Positions 1 to 7,286 of a stretch of 64,000 bases of DNA are shown here, one piece after another (positions within the stretch are counted from its first letter, which is position 1; the number at the start of each line of letters is the position of its first letter). The position numbers and the translations under genes were made by a program. Source of the DNA: an uncultured Clostridia bacterium (GTDB lineage: Bacteria > Bacillota > Clostridia > Christensenellales > UBA1242); NCBI GenBank assembly GCA_934757865.1, contig CAKVLS010000003.1, positions 1 to 64,000 of the forward strand, in the 5' to 3' direction. The notes below the pieces were generated by a model, which worked only from the letters and a program-made list of their open reading frames with translations, searched no databases and was not told the origin of the DNA.

Positions 1-43
1 ATATGGTAAAAAACACGAACCCCCGAATTACAATCCTTAATTT

Positions 44-88
44 CTACGGAACCAAAGGTTGGGGATTCGAACTCCTCTGGGCGCACCA
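44..88 (+). pseudogene. 3' half of a tRNA-Arg (anticodon ACG)
   Basis: Read on the plus strand, 44-50 is a 7-base anticodon loop with ACG at 46-48, then the 3' anticodon strand (51-55), a 5-base variable loop, a T-arm whose stem pairs fully (61-65 with 73-77, one G-T) around loop TTCGAAC, a 3' acceptor strand TGGGCGC, discriminator A85 and an encoded CCA at 86-88. The 5' half is missing: bases 39-43 do not pair with 51-55 and no GCGCCCA acceptor strand lies upstream. The break falls at the anticodon stem/loop border, where tyrosine integrases usually recombine. I read it as the remnant left at one end of an element integrated to the left. A split tRNA carrying an intron is a less likely alternative. 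Confidence 0.75.
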
Positions 89-98
89 TACTATTAAG

Positions 99-122
99 CC
101 AACAATTAGTTGTTGGTTTTTT
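99..122 (+). terminator. Rho-independent terminator after the tRNA-Arg remnant
   Basis: A perfect 7-base stem, CCAACAA (99-105) and TTGTTGG (110-116), closes on loop TTAG and is followed by a T-run. It sits 10 bases after the CCA end, as expected for the native terminator of the tRNA gene. Confidence 0.85.
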
Positions 123-381
123 ATTTTTATTATACTTATAAAAACAATTAGCCCAGAGGAGAGCCCACTCGCTTCGCTCCCGTTTCTCTAAAAAAATATA
201 CTACAAGATATTTTTTCTTAACGCTCAACGCCCTGGACACACCAGATAATAGAGGACAACCTCTATTTTTTATTTTATTTATTTTTGTTATTAGAATGGA
301 TAATATTAGAGCTAGCAAAAATTAAAGTTTTTACTTCATTATATTGATAGTTTAGATAACATAAAGAGCAAATAGACAACA
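123..381. other. Intergenic stretch without a recognisable gene
   Basis: No convincing open reading frame. It holds an 11-base inverted copy (151-161) of the tRNA remnant's T-stem/acceptor sequence (72-82) and an isolated terminator hairpin at 248-267, so something may be transcribed into it from the left. I see no second tRNA here. Confidence 0.5.
248..272 (+). terminator. Rho-independent terminator
   Basis: Stem AATAGAGG (248-255) and CCTCTATT (260-267), loop ACAA, then a T-rich run. The transcript it ends is not identified. Confidence 0.7.
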
Positions 382-412
382 AAAAAACTAGACATAATCC
401 GTCTAGTTTTTT
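382..412. terminator. Bidirectional terminator
   Basis: AAAAAACTAGAC (382-393) pairs with GTCTAGTTTTTT (401-412). It lies 15 bases beyond the stop of the minus-strand lipoprotein gene and can act in both directions. Confidence 0.85.
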
Positions 413-427
413 AATTTTTATTTTTGA

Positions 428-1636
428 CTATGCATTAACAATAGTTGGAGTAAGATCTAGGCTTGGCATATTAGTACTAATACTTGTTGTGTGTCCATTG
501 TAGTGGATAATTTCTAGAGGTTTGTTGTTTACACTGTTAAACTCACCAGATACGATGTTAACTACTGGGTCACCGCCTGGGTATCCACAAGCTTCAACTA
601 CTATTGCGCTACCAGTTGCATTAGCACCGTTGCCGTTGTGCTCAAAAGCTGCTTTTTTGCCGTAAGCATTGATAGTTGCACCATTGATATTAGTTGTGCC
701 GCTCTTAATATATACGCCTGTTTCACCAGTGATTGTTGCTCTGCCGATATTTAGCTCTTTTGCGTTAGGCATATAGATAGCTATACCATTATCTTTATCA
801 GCTCCGATTTTTGCACCGTCTAATACATTGATAGTTACTCCACCAAGACCAGCTGAACCGTTGCCTGATAGAGTGAAGGTTGAACCGTCAGTTTTTAGAG
901 TACCTTTTACATCTACTTGAGAATCTTTTTCGGTTACTACAACTGCGGCTTTACTTGAGTTGTTTCCGCCTTTGTTGCCGTAGATTGTGAAGTCTTTTTC
1001 TACAACTAGGTGACCGCCATTTTGGATATATACACCATTGCCGGCAGTCTCTAATTTACCGTTTTTCAAGGTCAAAACTTTGTTAGCTTTGTTATAAGCT
1101 AAGTCTATACCTTGACCAGTAGTTGAGAAAGTAAATCCGTTAAAGTCAAGTACTACATTGGCGTCTATTGGCATCAAATACTCTTTTGTTGCCTTTGTGT
1201 CAGTGTAATCTTGTAGAAGGCTAAGGGTTTCGCCATCTTTTAGAGATGCAAACACATCTGCATTAAGCTCGCTAACATATCTAAAGTTGTTCTCTGTGCC
1301 AACTCTAGCTACTGCTTCGCTGCTAATCTTGCCACACTCACATACTAAGTTGGTATAGTTGTGAGCTGTCTCTGTTGTTAGTATGTACTCACAAGTTGGG
1401 CATGCCTTCCAGTGTTTGTTGGCGTCAAACTTCCAAACGCCCTCGCCGTGAGCTTCTTTATCTTTTACTTCATCAGTATCGTTGCAAAGTGTTGTGTGCC
1501 AGTGATAAGTGTTGTCGGCACTCCACTTTTCGCTATAAATATGTGTGTGTCCAGCACCGCACGCTGTAAGTAATGCCATACTTGAAGCCAAAACGCATAC
1601 TGATAGTGCAGTTTTCAAAATTGATTTTGATTTCAT
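428..1636 (-). CDS. Surface lipoprotein with His/Cys-rich repeats and a beta-helix-like domain
   Basis: 402 residues from ATG 1636, chosen because GGAGG lies 7 bases upstream; a TTG four codons earlier would sit inside that site. A lysine-start signal peptide ends in lipobox LTAC with Cys26, so the product should be lipidated and anchored outside the membrane. Residues 30-105 carry spaced His, Trp and Cys pairs (YHWHTTLC, CPTC, CECG) resembling small metal-binding surface repeats. From about 110 on, short Gly/Asn-rich beta strands recur, as in right-handed beta-helix proteins. Ligand and role unknown. Monocistronic, with its own promoter and terminator. Confidence 0.8.
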   Translation of the reverse strand: MKSKSILKTALSVCVLASSMALLTACGAGHTHIYSEKWSADNTYHWHTTLCNDTDEVKDKEAHGEGVWKFDANKHWKACPTCEYILTTETAHNYTNLVCECGKISSEAVARVGTENNFRYVSELNADVFASLKDGETLSLLQDYTDTKATKEYLMPIDANVVLDFNGFTFSTTGQGIDLAYNKANKVLTLKNGKLETAGNGVYIQNGGHLVVEKDFTIYGNKGGNNSSKAAVVVTEKDSQVDVKGTLKTDGSTFTLSGNGSAGLGGVTINVLDGAKIGADKDNGIAIYMPNAKELNIGRATITGETGVYIKSGTTNINGATINAYGKKAAFEHNGNGANATGSAIVVEACGYPGGDPVVNIVSGEFNSVNNKPLEIIHYNGHTTSISTNMPSLDLTPTIVNA

Positions 1637-1687
1637 AAAATCCTCCAATAAATTTTTGTTATCTTAAGCTTTTTCGCTCATGCCTGT

Positions 1688-1716
1688 ATTATACCGCGAG
1701 TGAAATTATTTTGCAA
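1688..1716 (-). promoter_or_regulatory. Sigma-A promoter of the lipoprotein gene
   Basis: On the minus strand, -35 TTGCAA (1716-1711), a 17-base spacer and a perfect -10 TATAAT (1693-1688). Start expected about 45 bases before the ATG. Confidence 0.65.
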
Positions 1717-1802
1717 CACCTAAAAATTAACTTATTTTTTGAAGTCCCAAAATAGTCGCTAAAAAAGATATCTATTTTGGTTAACATTTTCTGTTTTTGT
1801 CG

Positions 1803-1835
1803 AAAAAAAGATAACAGCTGTCTAACTGTTATCTT
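1803..1835 (-). terminator. Terminator of the Nudix/HAD gene pair
   Basis: AAGATAACAG (1808-1817) pairs with CTGTTATCTT (1826-1835); on the minus strand it is followed by a run of seven T. Confidence 0.85.
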
Positions 1836-1842
1836 ATATTCG

Positions 1843-2610
1843 CTAAATCTTCAAAATGTTACTAATAGCGTCCACTACTCCGCCGTCCCAAAAGCATTTT
1901 GTAATGTGGTCACAGGCGTCTTTTATATCTTGAGATGCGTTGCCCATAGCGATAGATATATCTGCTTTTTTGAGCATACCAAGGTCGTTGTTTGAGTCTC
2001 CAATAGCAACTATCTTGTACCCTGGATAACTTTTTCTAAAACAGTCTACAACCTTTTCTTTGGTGCTGCCTTGTATATTGACATCTACATAGCTATTAGG
2101 CATAAAGAAGTATTCAAACATATTAAACTTATCTCTAATATATTGTGGAACATCTATATCTACAAGTAGCTGACATATTTTACCCTCTCTTAAATCTTTT
2201 TCGTACTCGCTTCTTTCACAATACCTTGTTGTGAATTTTTTTAGCAAATACTCATCGTTAAAATATGTCTTTTGTTCGTATTCGTCTTTGTATGTCCATT
2301 TCAAATTTTCTTTTTCTATAGCTTCGACAAAGTCTTTGACTATCTTAGAGTCCATATACTTAGGGGCAACAATCATCTCGCCGTCTGGACAGCTAACAAG
2401 TTCTTCGCCCATAAGAGTAGAAATGAAACTTGCAGACTTAATGCCGTCTATCTTATAAGTTGATGCTAAGGATCTACCAGTAGCTACGACTACTATATGT
2501 CCTTCAGCTTTTAGCCTTTTGAAAGTGCTTTTTATCTCCTCGTCCATAACATATGTGCCGGGAGCTAAAAGTGTACCGTCTATATCTATTATGATTATAT
2601 ATTTTTGCAT
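1843..2610 (-). CDS. HAD-superfamily phosphatase, Cof type
   Basis: 255 residues from ATG 2610. The HAD nucleophile motif DIDGT (residues 9-13) opens the protein; a Thr-Gly-Arg motif (ATGRS) follows near 48; the C-terminal acid motif GDSNNDLGML and the C-terminal MGNA are typical of Cof-type (class IIB) phosphatases acting on sugar phosphates or nucleotides. Substrate cannot be read from sequence. A GTG at 2628 would add six residues and overlap the upstream Nudix gene; neither start has a clear ribosome site, so coupling to the Nudix gene's translation is likely. The pair forms one transcript. Confidence 0.85.
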   Translation of the reverse strand: MQKYIIIIDIDGTLLAPGTYVMDEEIKSTFKRLKAEGHIVVVATGRSLASTYKIDGIKSASFISTLMGEELVSCPDGEMIVAPKYMDSKIVKDFVEAIEKENLKWTYKDEYEQKTYFNDEYLLKKFTTRYCERSEYEKDLREGKICQLLVDIDVPQYIRDKFNMFEYFFMPNSYVDVNIQGSTKEKVVDCFRKSYPGYKIVAIGDSNNDLGMLKKADISIAMGNASQDIKDACDHITKCFWDGGVVDAISNILKI

Positions 2611-2618
2611 TTTTACTA

Positions 2619-3185
2619 CTATACCCACTCTTCGTCTTGGTTAGTAAGCTCTACCCCGAGCTGCTCTTTTGCAACCTTGGTAGCCTCTGTGATTAACTTT
2701 TCGCCACCGTCCCAGTTAAGTAGCTCGATAGCTCTCTTTGGTGGTACTAAAATTCTGTCATGAATAATTCCGCTGTCTGGGTCTGGCATCTTAGGACCTA
2801 TCTCTTCTATAACAGCGGTCATTCTTATCTGTACATAAGGCTCACGCCTACCGTCTATAAATATCTCTTGATAACCTACCATGCACACCTTTTCGCCAAG
2901 GGTAATATTTGCCTCTTCTAAAACTTCTCTTCTTAAAGTTGCCTCTCTATTAGTATCAAACTCCTCAACAGTTCCTCCAATCAAACAAAAAACTGGCTTG
3001 TTAGTTATTTTGGCATTGGTCAAAAGGTCTTTGCCTTTGCTCTTGCTTAGAGCCTCAAAATACTCCCTTGTCATTTTGTCAGCTTCTAGCATTATTCTGC
3101 CGTCACGAGTAAATACTACTCCGTAAACTTGCTTAACATACTCGTCGGCTGGAACTTCGCCGTTATGCCAAATAAATTTTACCAT
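2619..3185 (-). CDS. Nudix hydrolase
   Basis: 188 residues. A Nudix box is visible at about 71-98 with REVLEEANI at its catalytic core (REUXEEXGU with Gly replaced by Asn) and an apparent one-residue insertion between its first Gly and the REV block, so the box is somewhat degenerate. Such enzymes split nucleoside-diphosphate-linked compounds using Mg2+ held by the Glu pair. It immediately precedes a HAD phosphatase in one transcript; both would act on phosphorylated metabolites, a plausible clean-up pair, but that is inference. Confidence 0.75.
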   Translation of the reverse strand: MVKFIWHNGEVPADEYVKQVYGVVFTRDGRIMLEADKMTREYFEALSKSKGKDLLTNAKITNKPVFCLIGGTVEEFDTNREATLRREVLEEANITLGEKVCMVGYQEIFIDGRREPYVQIRMTAVIEEIGPKMPDPDSGIIHDRILVPPKRAIELLNWDGGEKLITEATKVAKEQLGVELTNQDEEWV

Positions 3186-3242
3186 ATACTTTCTCCTTCT
3201 TTACATAATTATTGTAACACAAAAGTGGCTTTTGTCGCATAA

Positions 3243-3288
3243 AAAAACCAAGATTTATTGAAGTTTGAAAACTTTTTTTAATCTTGGT
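3243..3288 (-). terminator. Terminator of the AbrB-ABC operon
   Basis: ACCAAGATT (3247-3255) pairs with AATCTTGGT (3280-3288), with an inner AAGTTT/ACTT helix; the minus-strand copy ends in a T-run. It lies just after the permease stop. Confidence 0.8.
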
Positions 3289-3317
3289 CTTTCAATTATT
3301 TGTTTTTTTTTAGTTAG

Positions 3318-4253
3318 CTATTTAGCTTTTGCGATAGCTGTCTTTTTTAATCTTGGGGCACGCTTTTTGCCGTACTTAAATACAAGAAAAGCAACAACTG
3401 CAACTATAACAATAGAAACCGCTAAGAATAGGTAGCACATACCATACGAGATACTTAATCCAAAGAAGTTAACATCTGTGCCAAAGTATGCCTTGATAGC
3501 GTTAAGTGCTGAGGCGTCTATGTTTGACATTTTTTCTAATGCGCCGTGCATCAAAATGTTACGGAATATACCTGCTGAGTATGTACCTGGGACTAGTCCT
3601 ATAACATATTGGATAGGAGTTGGGAAGGTACTAACTGGCATATATGCGCCGATTATAAAGCCAACAAGTGATGACATTATACCTGTAAAGCCACCTAGCT
3701 GAGATTCTTTATCAAATAAGCTAGCGATAAGCATCATAATAAGGCAAGCTGATATTGATGACAAAATGATATTGCAAATAGTAAGTAGTATATCTACAAA
3801 AGTCAAGAACATAGTTTTTGTAATTAGTAGGTAGATAATTCCTAATGCAAAGATAATAAGTCCAACAACAATATTAACAATAACTGCGGACAAAAAGTAG
3901 CTTAGTTTAACAGTATTTTTGCTAACGGGAGTTGCCAAAAAGTCGCTAATGATATTGTACTCTTTGTCCCTTACCATGATGTAATAAAATGAAAGTCCAA
4001 CAGAGATAAGCGAAACAGCAAGCACGCTAGACAAGAACCAGCCGTGAACTACACCATTGATATATAACTGATTAACGCCTGTCACCCCAAAACCTTCTAA
4101 AAAATGACCAACTGAATCAATCTGCACTTGTCTCAAAAATAGTATAAATAGCATAAGTGTGATAAGTGGTGCTAGAAGTGAGAAAAACATAGTTAGTTTA
4201 TCTCTACAAAATAGTTTGATATTTCTTTTTACTAATGAAAATAAACTTGTCAT
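3318..4253 (-). CDS. ABC transporter permease (ABC-2 type)
   Basis: 311 residues with a first membrane segment after a short basic N-terminus (about 21-42), an extracytoplasmic loop, then five more hydrophobic segments, the usual ABC-2 layout. The C-terminus is strongly basic (KKRAPRLKK). Start ATG 4253 follows a strong AAAGGGGG site that lies inside the end of the ATPase gene; only one base separates stop and start, so the two are translationally coupled. With the ATPase it forms an exporter of the DrrAB/NatAB type; the substrate is not evident. Confidence 0.9.
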   Translation of the reverse strand: MTSLFSLVKRNIKLFCRDKLTMFFSLLAPLITLMLFILFLRQVQIDSVGHFLEGFGVTGVNQLYINGVVHGWFLSSVLAVSLISVGLSFYYIMVRDKEYNIISDFLATPVSKNTVKLSYFLSAVIVNIVVGLIIFALGIIYLLITKTMFLTFVDILLTICNIILSSISACLIMMLIASLFDKESQLGGFTGIMSSLVGFIIGAYMPVSTFPTPIQYVIGLVPGTYSAGIFRNILMHGALEKMSNIDASALNAIKAYFGTDVNFFGLSISYGMCYLFLAVSIVIVAVVAFLVFKYGKKRAPRLKKTAIAKAK

Positions 4254-4254
4254 A

Positions 4255-5172
4255 TTATTCCCCCTTTAACTTTCTGCCGGTGATGCTAAGAAAAACCATA
4301 TCCATATTTCCGCCGGTAAATTCCCAATCAGTCATAATGTCGCTGTGATTTAGTATAAAAGCTTTTGCCTCATCGCTGCCACTCATACCAATTAAATAGC
4401 AACCTTTATCATATATATACTGCTTGCCCTCTTGGGTCAAAATCTTATTTATCTTTTTGCTCTCGTCAGTCTTTAATCTCAAAACTGATTTTGAATACTC
4501 ATGCTTTAATGCGTTAGGGCTGCCGCTTGCGACAACTTTGCCACTATCTATTATGACTACCATATCAGCGTCTTCTGTTTCTTCCATATAGTGTGTGGTA
4601 AGAAAAACTGTTAAATGAGTCTTCTTAATAAGGTATCTAATAGTGTCCCAAACTTGACTTCTTGACTTAGGGTCAAGTCCTGTTGTTGGCTCGTCTAAGA
4701 ACAAAATCTTAGGGCTGCTCAAAAGCCCTCTTACTATATCTACCTTTCTCTTTTGACCGCCGGACATTGTTCCGTACTTTCTTTTTAGAAGAGGTTTGAC
4801 ATCTAGAAGTTTATCTAACTCTTCAATTTTCTCATTTATCTGTGCCTTAGTTAGTCCGTATAAAGCTCCTCTATATTGAAGATTCTCTTCAACGGTAAGA
4901 AGTTTATCAAGAACGGTATTTTGGTAAACGATACCTATGCTGCGTTTTACTCCCTCAATATCTTTGTCTATATCATATCCATTTATGACAATACTTCCGC
5001 TATCTTTTGCAAGGCTTGTGCATAGCATGTTAATAGTTGTACTCTTGCCTGCACCATTTTCACCAAGAAAGGCAAACAATTTGCCGTCCTCTACCTCAAA
5101 AGATATGTCCTGTACAGCCTTGATATCTCCGTAAGATTTAGATAAATTTTTTACTTCTATAATGTTACTCAT
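4255..5172 (-). CDS. ABC transporter ATP-binding protein (CcmA/DrrA type)
   Basis: 305 residues. Walker A GENGAGKST (37-45), signature SGGQKRKV near 138, Walker B ILFLDEPTTGLD (about 154-165) and the switch His in TTHYMEE are all intact. A C-terminal extension of about 80 residues is typical of DrrA-like exporters. Start ATG 5172 overlaps the end of the AbrB-like gene by 8 bases and has a GGAGAGG site. It should power the permease encoded directly downstream. Confidence 0.95.
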   Translation of the reverse strand: MSNIIEVKNLSKSYGDIKAVQDISFEVEDGKLFAFLGENGAGKSTTINMLCTSLAKDSGSIVINGYDIDKDIEGVKRSIGIVYQNTVLDKLLTVEENLQYRGALYGLTKAQINEKIEELDKLLDVKPLLKRKYGTMSGGQKRKVDIVRGLLSSPKILFLDEPTTGLDPKSRSQVWDTIRYLIKKTHLTVFLTTHYMEETEDADMVVIIDSGKVVASGSPNALKHEYSKSVLRLKTDESKKINKILTQEGKQYIYDKGCYLIGMSGSDEAKAFILNHSDIMTDWEFTGGNMDMVFLSITGRKLKGE

Positions 5173-5365
5173 TGTCCTCTCCTAATTTATCTGTTATCAT
5201 ATCTACTTTGGCAAGGGCAAGTCCTTTTTTGACATCACCAAGAATAACTAGGCTGTCTCCTGGCTTGATATCAAAAACTTGTCTTGCGTCCTTAGGTATA
5301 ACTATTTGACCTTTTTCGCCGACTTTACACACTCCAAAAATGTATTTACCTTTATCTCCAACCAT
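5165..5365 (-). CDS. AbrB/SpoVT-family DNA-binding regulator
   Basis: 66 residues; 17-38 (GEKGQIVIPKDARQVFDIKPGD) is the swapped-hairpin AbrB fold. Such proteins bind AT-rich DNA as dimers or tetramers. First gene of a three-gene operon with an ABC ATPase and permease, an arrangement seen in many Clostridia, so it probably controls its own operon. Start ATG 5365 has a GGGGG ribosome site. Its coding end overlaps the ATPase start. Confidence 0.9.
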   Translation of the reverse strand: MVGDKGKYIFGVCKVGEKGQIVIPKDARQVFDIKPGDSLVILGDVKKGLALAKVDMITDKLGEDNE

Positions 5366-5543
5366 TTTTTTGCCCCCTTTAATTCTTGACTAGTCGCAAG
5401 TGTCAAAATATTAACTAGCCCATACTAACACAATTTAAGCCATAATACTCAGCTAATATGCTTAAAATTATAACTACTAATATTATGTCTTGCATATATT
5501 ATATGTTTTTTGCGGTATGAAAAATCATACTTTTCCTACCTAG
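5366..5543 (-). promoter_or_regulatory. Long 5' leader of the AbrB-ABC operon
   Basis: About 170 bases separate the predicted start site (near 5537) from the AbrB ATG. The leader is AT-rich with several imperfect inverted repeats (for example TAAGC near 5432 and GCTTA near 5460) that could be AbrB contacts. No known riboswitch fold was recognised. Confidence 0.4.
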
Positions 5544-5572
5544 ATTATAATATCAAAAAATCTCTTAGTCAA
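5544..5572 (-). promoter_or_regulatory. Sigma-A promoter of the AbrB-ABC operon
   Basis: Minus strand: -35 TTGACT (5572-5567), 17-base spacer, perfect -10 TATAAT (5549-5544). Confidence 0.8.
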
Positions 5573-5714
5573 CTAATATGGTATGAGTGTGTAGGACTTT
5601 TGGCAAATAACAATCCCCACAAAAAAAAGTTGTATACCAAGTTATATCAATAAAACAGACAAAAAAATACTAATAACTTTATAACTAACAAAAGAATAAT
5701 AAACTTAAAAAATC

Positions 5715-5744
5715 AAAAAAGCACTAATTATTTAGTGCTTTTTA
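5715..5744 (-). terminator. Terminator of the two-gene membrane protein operon
   Basis: GCACTAA (5721-5727) pairs with TTAGTGC (5732-5738); the A-run at 5715-5720 gives a U-run on the minus strand. Confidence 0.8.
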
Positions 5745-5805
5745 TTTATTAAACATACTTTTGTTCCAAATTTTTCATAATGAAAATACATTTTATTTAT
5801 TTTTA

Positions 5806-6225
5806 TTATCTAGCTAATATCAATAGTAGTGCAACAACTACTGCTACAATAGTAAGAATAAGCAATGAAAGTGCTACCCAGCCAGTGGCTTTACGATTAA
5901 GACAAAGTTGCTTAATAGTAGCATTAAGAGAAATGATGAAGAACATCAAAGCGTAAAACGCTGTACCAATACCCGCTACCATGATAACTATACCGAATAT
6001 TGCAAGGGCTGAGTTTAGCATAGTTGAGCCCCAGAAAATTAGTCCGCCGCCAGCAGCTAGAGTTAGAATAAATCCAACCCAATAAAGGATTGCTTTTTTA
6101 CCAAGTACGGTGCTTGTCTTTTTTGCCTCTGGATTGTTCTTTATGTCATTATAAAGTACCCTTAAATCTAAAAATGATGAAAAGCAACGAAATAGTAGTC
6201 TTCCTAAAGAATTGTTATTTGCCAT
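5806..6225 (-). CDS. Small four-segment membrane protein, family unknown
   Basis: 139 residues from ATG 6225, preceded by AGGAGG at 9-base spacing; a TTG nine bases earlier would leave no spacing. A cytoplasmic N-terminus with the motif YNDIKNN and several Lys is followed by hydrophobic segments at about 45-65, 70-100 and 115-138, and a conserved-looking CLNRKATGWVA before the last one. The protein at 57238-57681 has the same plan, with YNEIKND and RLNRKSIGVIA, so the two look paralogous. It is translationally coupled to the upstream membrane protein gene. Function unknown. Confidence 0.7.
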   Translation of the reverse strand: MANNNSLGRLLFRCFSSFLDLRVLYNDIKNNPEAKKTSTVLGKKAILYWVGFILTLAAGGGLIFWGSTMLNSALAIFGIVIMVAGIGTAFYALMFFIISLNATIKQLCLNRKATGWVALSLLILTIVAVVVALLLILAR

Positions 6226-6227
6226 TT

Positions 6228-7067
6228 TTACCAACCTCCTAAATTTGTAGTTCTAGTTATACTCTTGCGAGCACTATACTGTTTTAACATTTTATTTTGA
6301 TTTATAAAATCTTGTTTTTGGTCATCAGGTAGTGCATCAAACCAAGTTTTTTCTTTTTTGCGAATTTTTAATAGTATAACAAGCAAAAGGACACATATCG
6401 CAATAATCACGCACACGACTATTGCACTTACTATTAGTAGTCCGCCTCTACCGCCTTCTACTACTACAAGTACAAGTGCAAGTATGGACAAGCCTATTAT
6501 GAGTATTAGGCATCTAATATAACTTGTTACCTCATAGCCAGCTGCCATCTCTTGTTTTGACGCATGTGTTAGGTTTATGTTTTTTGTACCTATAATAACA
6601 AATACGATGCATAAGCATATTGGCAATATCATGAGAATTGCAAGCACTATACAGATAAATACCGTACCCACACTGGCAAAGCCTGAAAAACCAAAAGTTT
6701 TTAGTGCTACATCTGGGTCAAGAGCTTGTTTAGCGCCGGATATTATTTCGCCAAATGCCTTTAGGAGTCCGCTAGTTGCAAGCCAAATATATGCCCCAAC
6801 AATTAGTGCCGCTCCTAAGGCTATCATGATATATCCTATTATACTAAATATTGTCCTTGGCCTGTCAGGAGCTGTAAGTTCATACTTTAGATCAGGTATA
6901 GTTACTCCGTACTGAAGGGCTTTTTTCTTTACTTTAGCTATTTTCTTTTGCATATACTTAGTATAGTTGCTAGCGTTATTAGTCTGCCCTGTCACTTGCT
7001 GTTTGTCAAGGTTATTGTCTTGGCTATCGCTGTTTGGCTGGATAATATTTTTATTTTCTTCCTCCAT
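6228..7067 (-). CDS. Four-segment membrane protein, family unknown
   Basis: 279 residues. A polar, Asn/Gln-rich N-terminus (1-35), a basic helix (about 40-55, KKIAKVKKKALQYG), two hydrophobic segments around 75-100 and 130-160, two more at 185-205 and 210-235, and a basic C-terminal tail. No enzymatic motif was recognised. Its stop lies inside the ribosome site of the next, smaller membrane protein, so the two probably work together. A good promoter lies just upstream. Confidence 0.7.
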   Translation of the reverse strand: MEEENKNIIQPNSDSQDNNLDKQQVTGQTNNASNYTKYMQKKIAKVKKKALQYGVTIPDLKYELTAPDRPRTIFSIIGYIMIALGAALIVGAYIWLATSGLLKAFGEIISGAKQALDPDVALKTFGFSGFASVGTVFICIVLAILMILPICLCIVFVIIGTKNINLTHASKQEMAAGYEVTSYIRCLILIIGLSILALVLVVVEGGRGGLLIVSAIVVCVIIAICVLLLVILLKIRKKEKTWFDALPDDQKQDFINQNKMLKQYSARKSITRTTNLGGW

Positions 7068-7099
7068 TTTGCCTCCTTTTACAACATCTCCCTAATTAA

Positions 7100-7128
7100 G
7101 TATAAAAAAATAATGCCAATTATGTCAA
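7100..7128 (-). promoter_or_regulatory. Sigma-A promoter of the membrane protein operon
   Basis: Minus strand: perfect -35 TTGACA (7128-7123), 17-base spacer, -10 TTATAC (7105-7100). Confidence 0.7.
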
Positions 7129-7186
7129 ACTTTTTGGACAAAATATATACTTTTGTATGTTTTTGAAACAAAAAATATACTATAAA

Positions 7187-7220
7187 ATAAAAAACACACT
7201 AATCTAATAGTGTGTTTTTT
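7187..7220 (-). terminator. Terminator of the TPR-like gene
   Basis: ACACACTA (7194-7201) pairs with TAGTGTGT (7208-7215), flanked by A- and T-runs, so it may work both ways. Confidence 0.85.
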
Positions 7221-7286
7221 GTATAATTTCTTTATAAAAAATATTTTCGACTATATTTGATTGTCTATATTTTTTATTAAAATATC

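Noticed and set aside
11..40. A second tRNA on the minus strand near the window start
   Set aside because: GGGGGTTCG looks like part of a T-arm, but the loop does not fit the T-loop consensus and no stems form.
3..191. 62-codon plus-strand reading frame over the tRNA remnant
   Set aside because: It runs through the tRNA-Arg 3' half and its terminator, has no ribosome site and no sensible composition.
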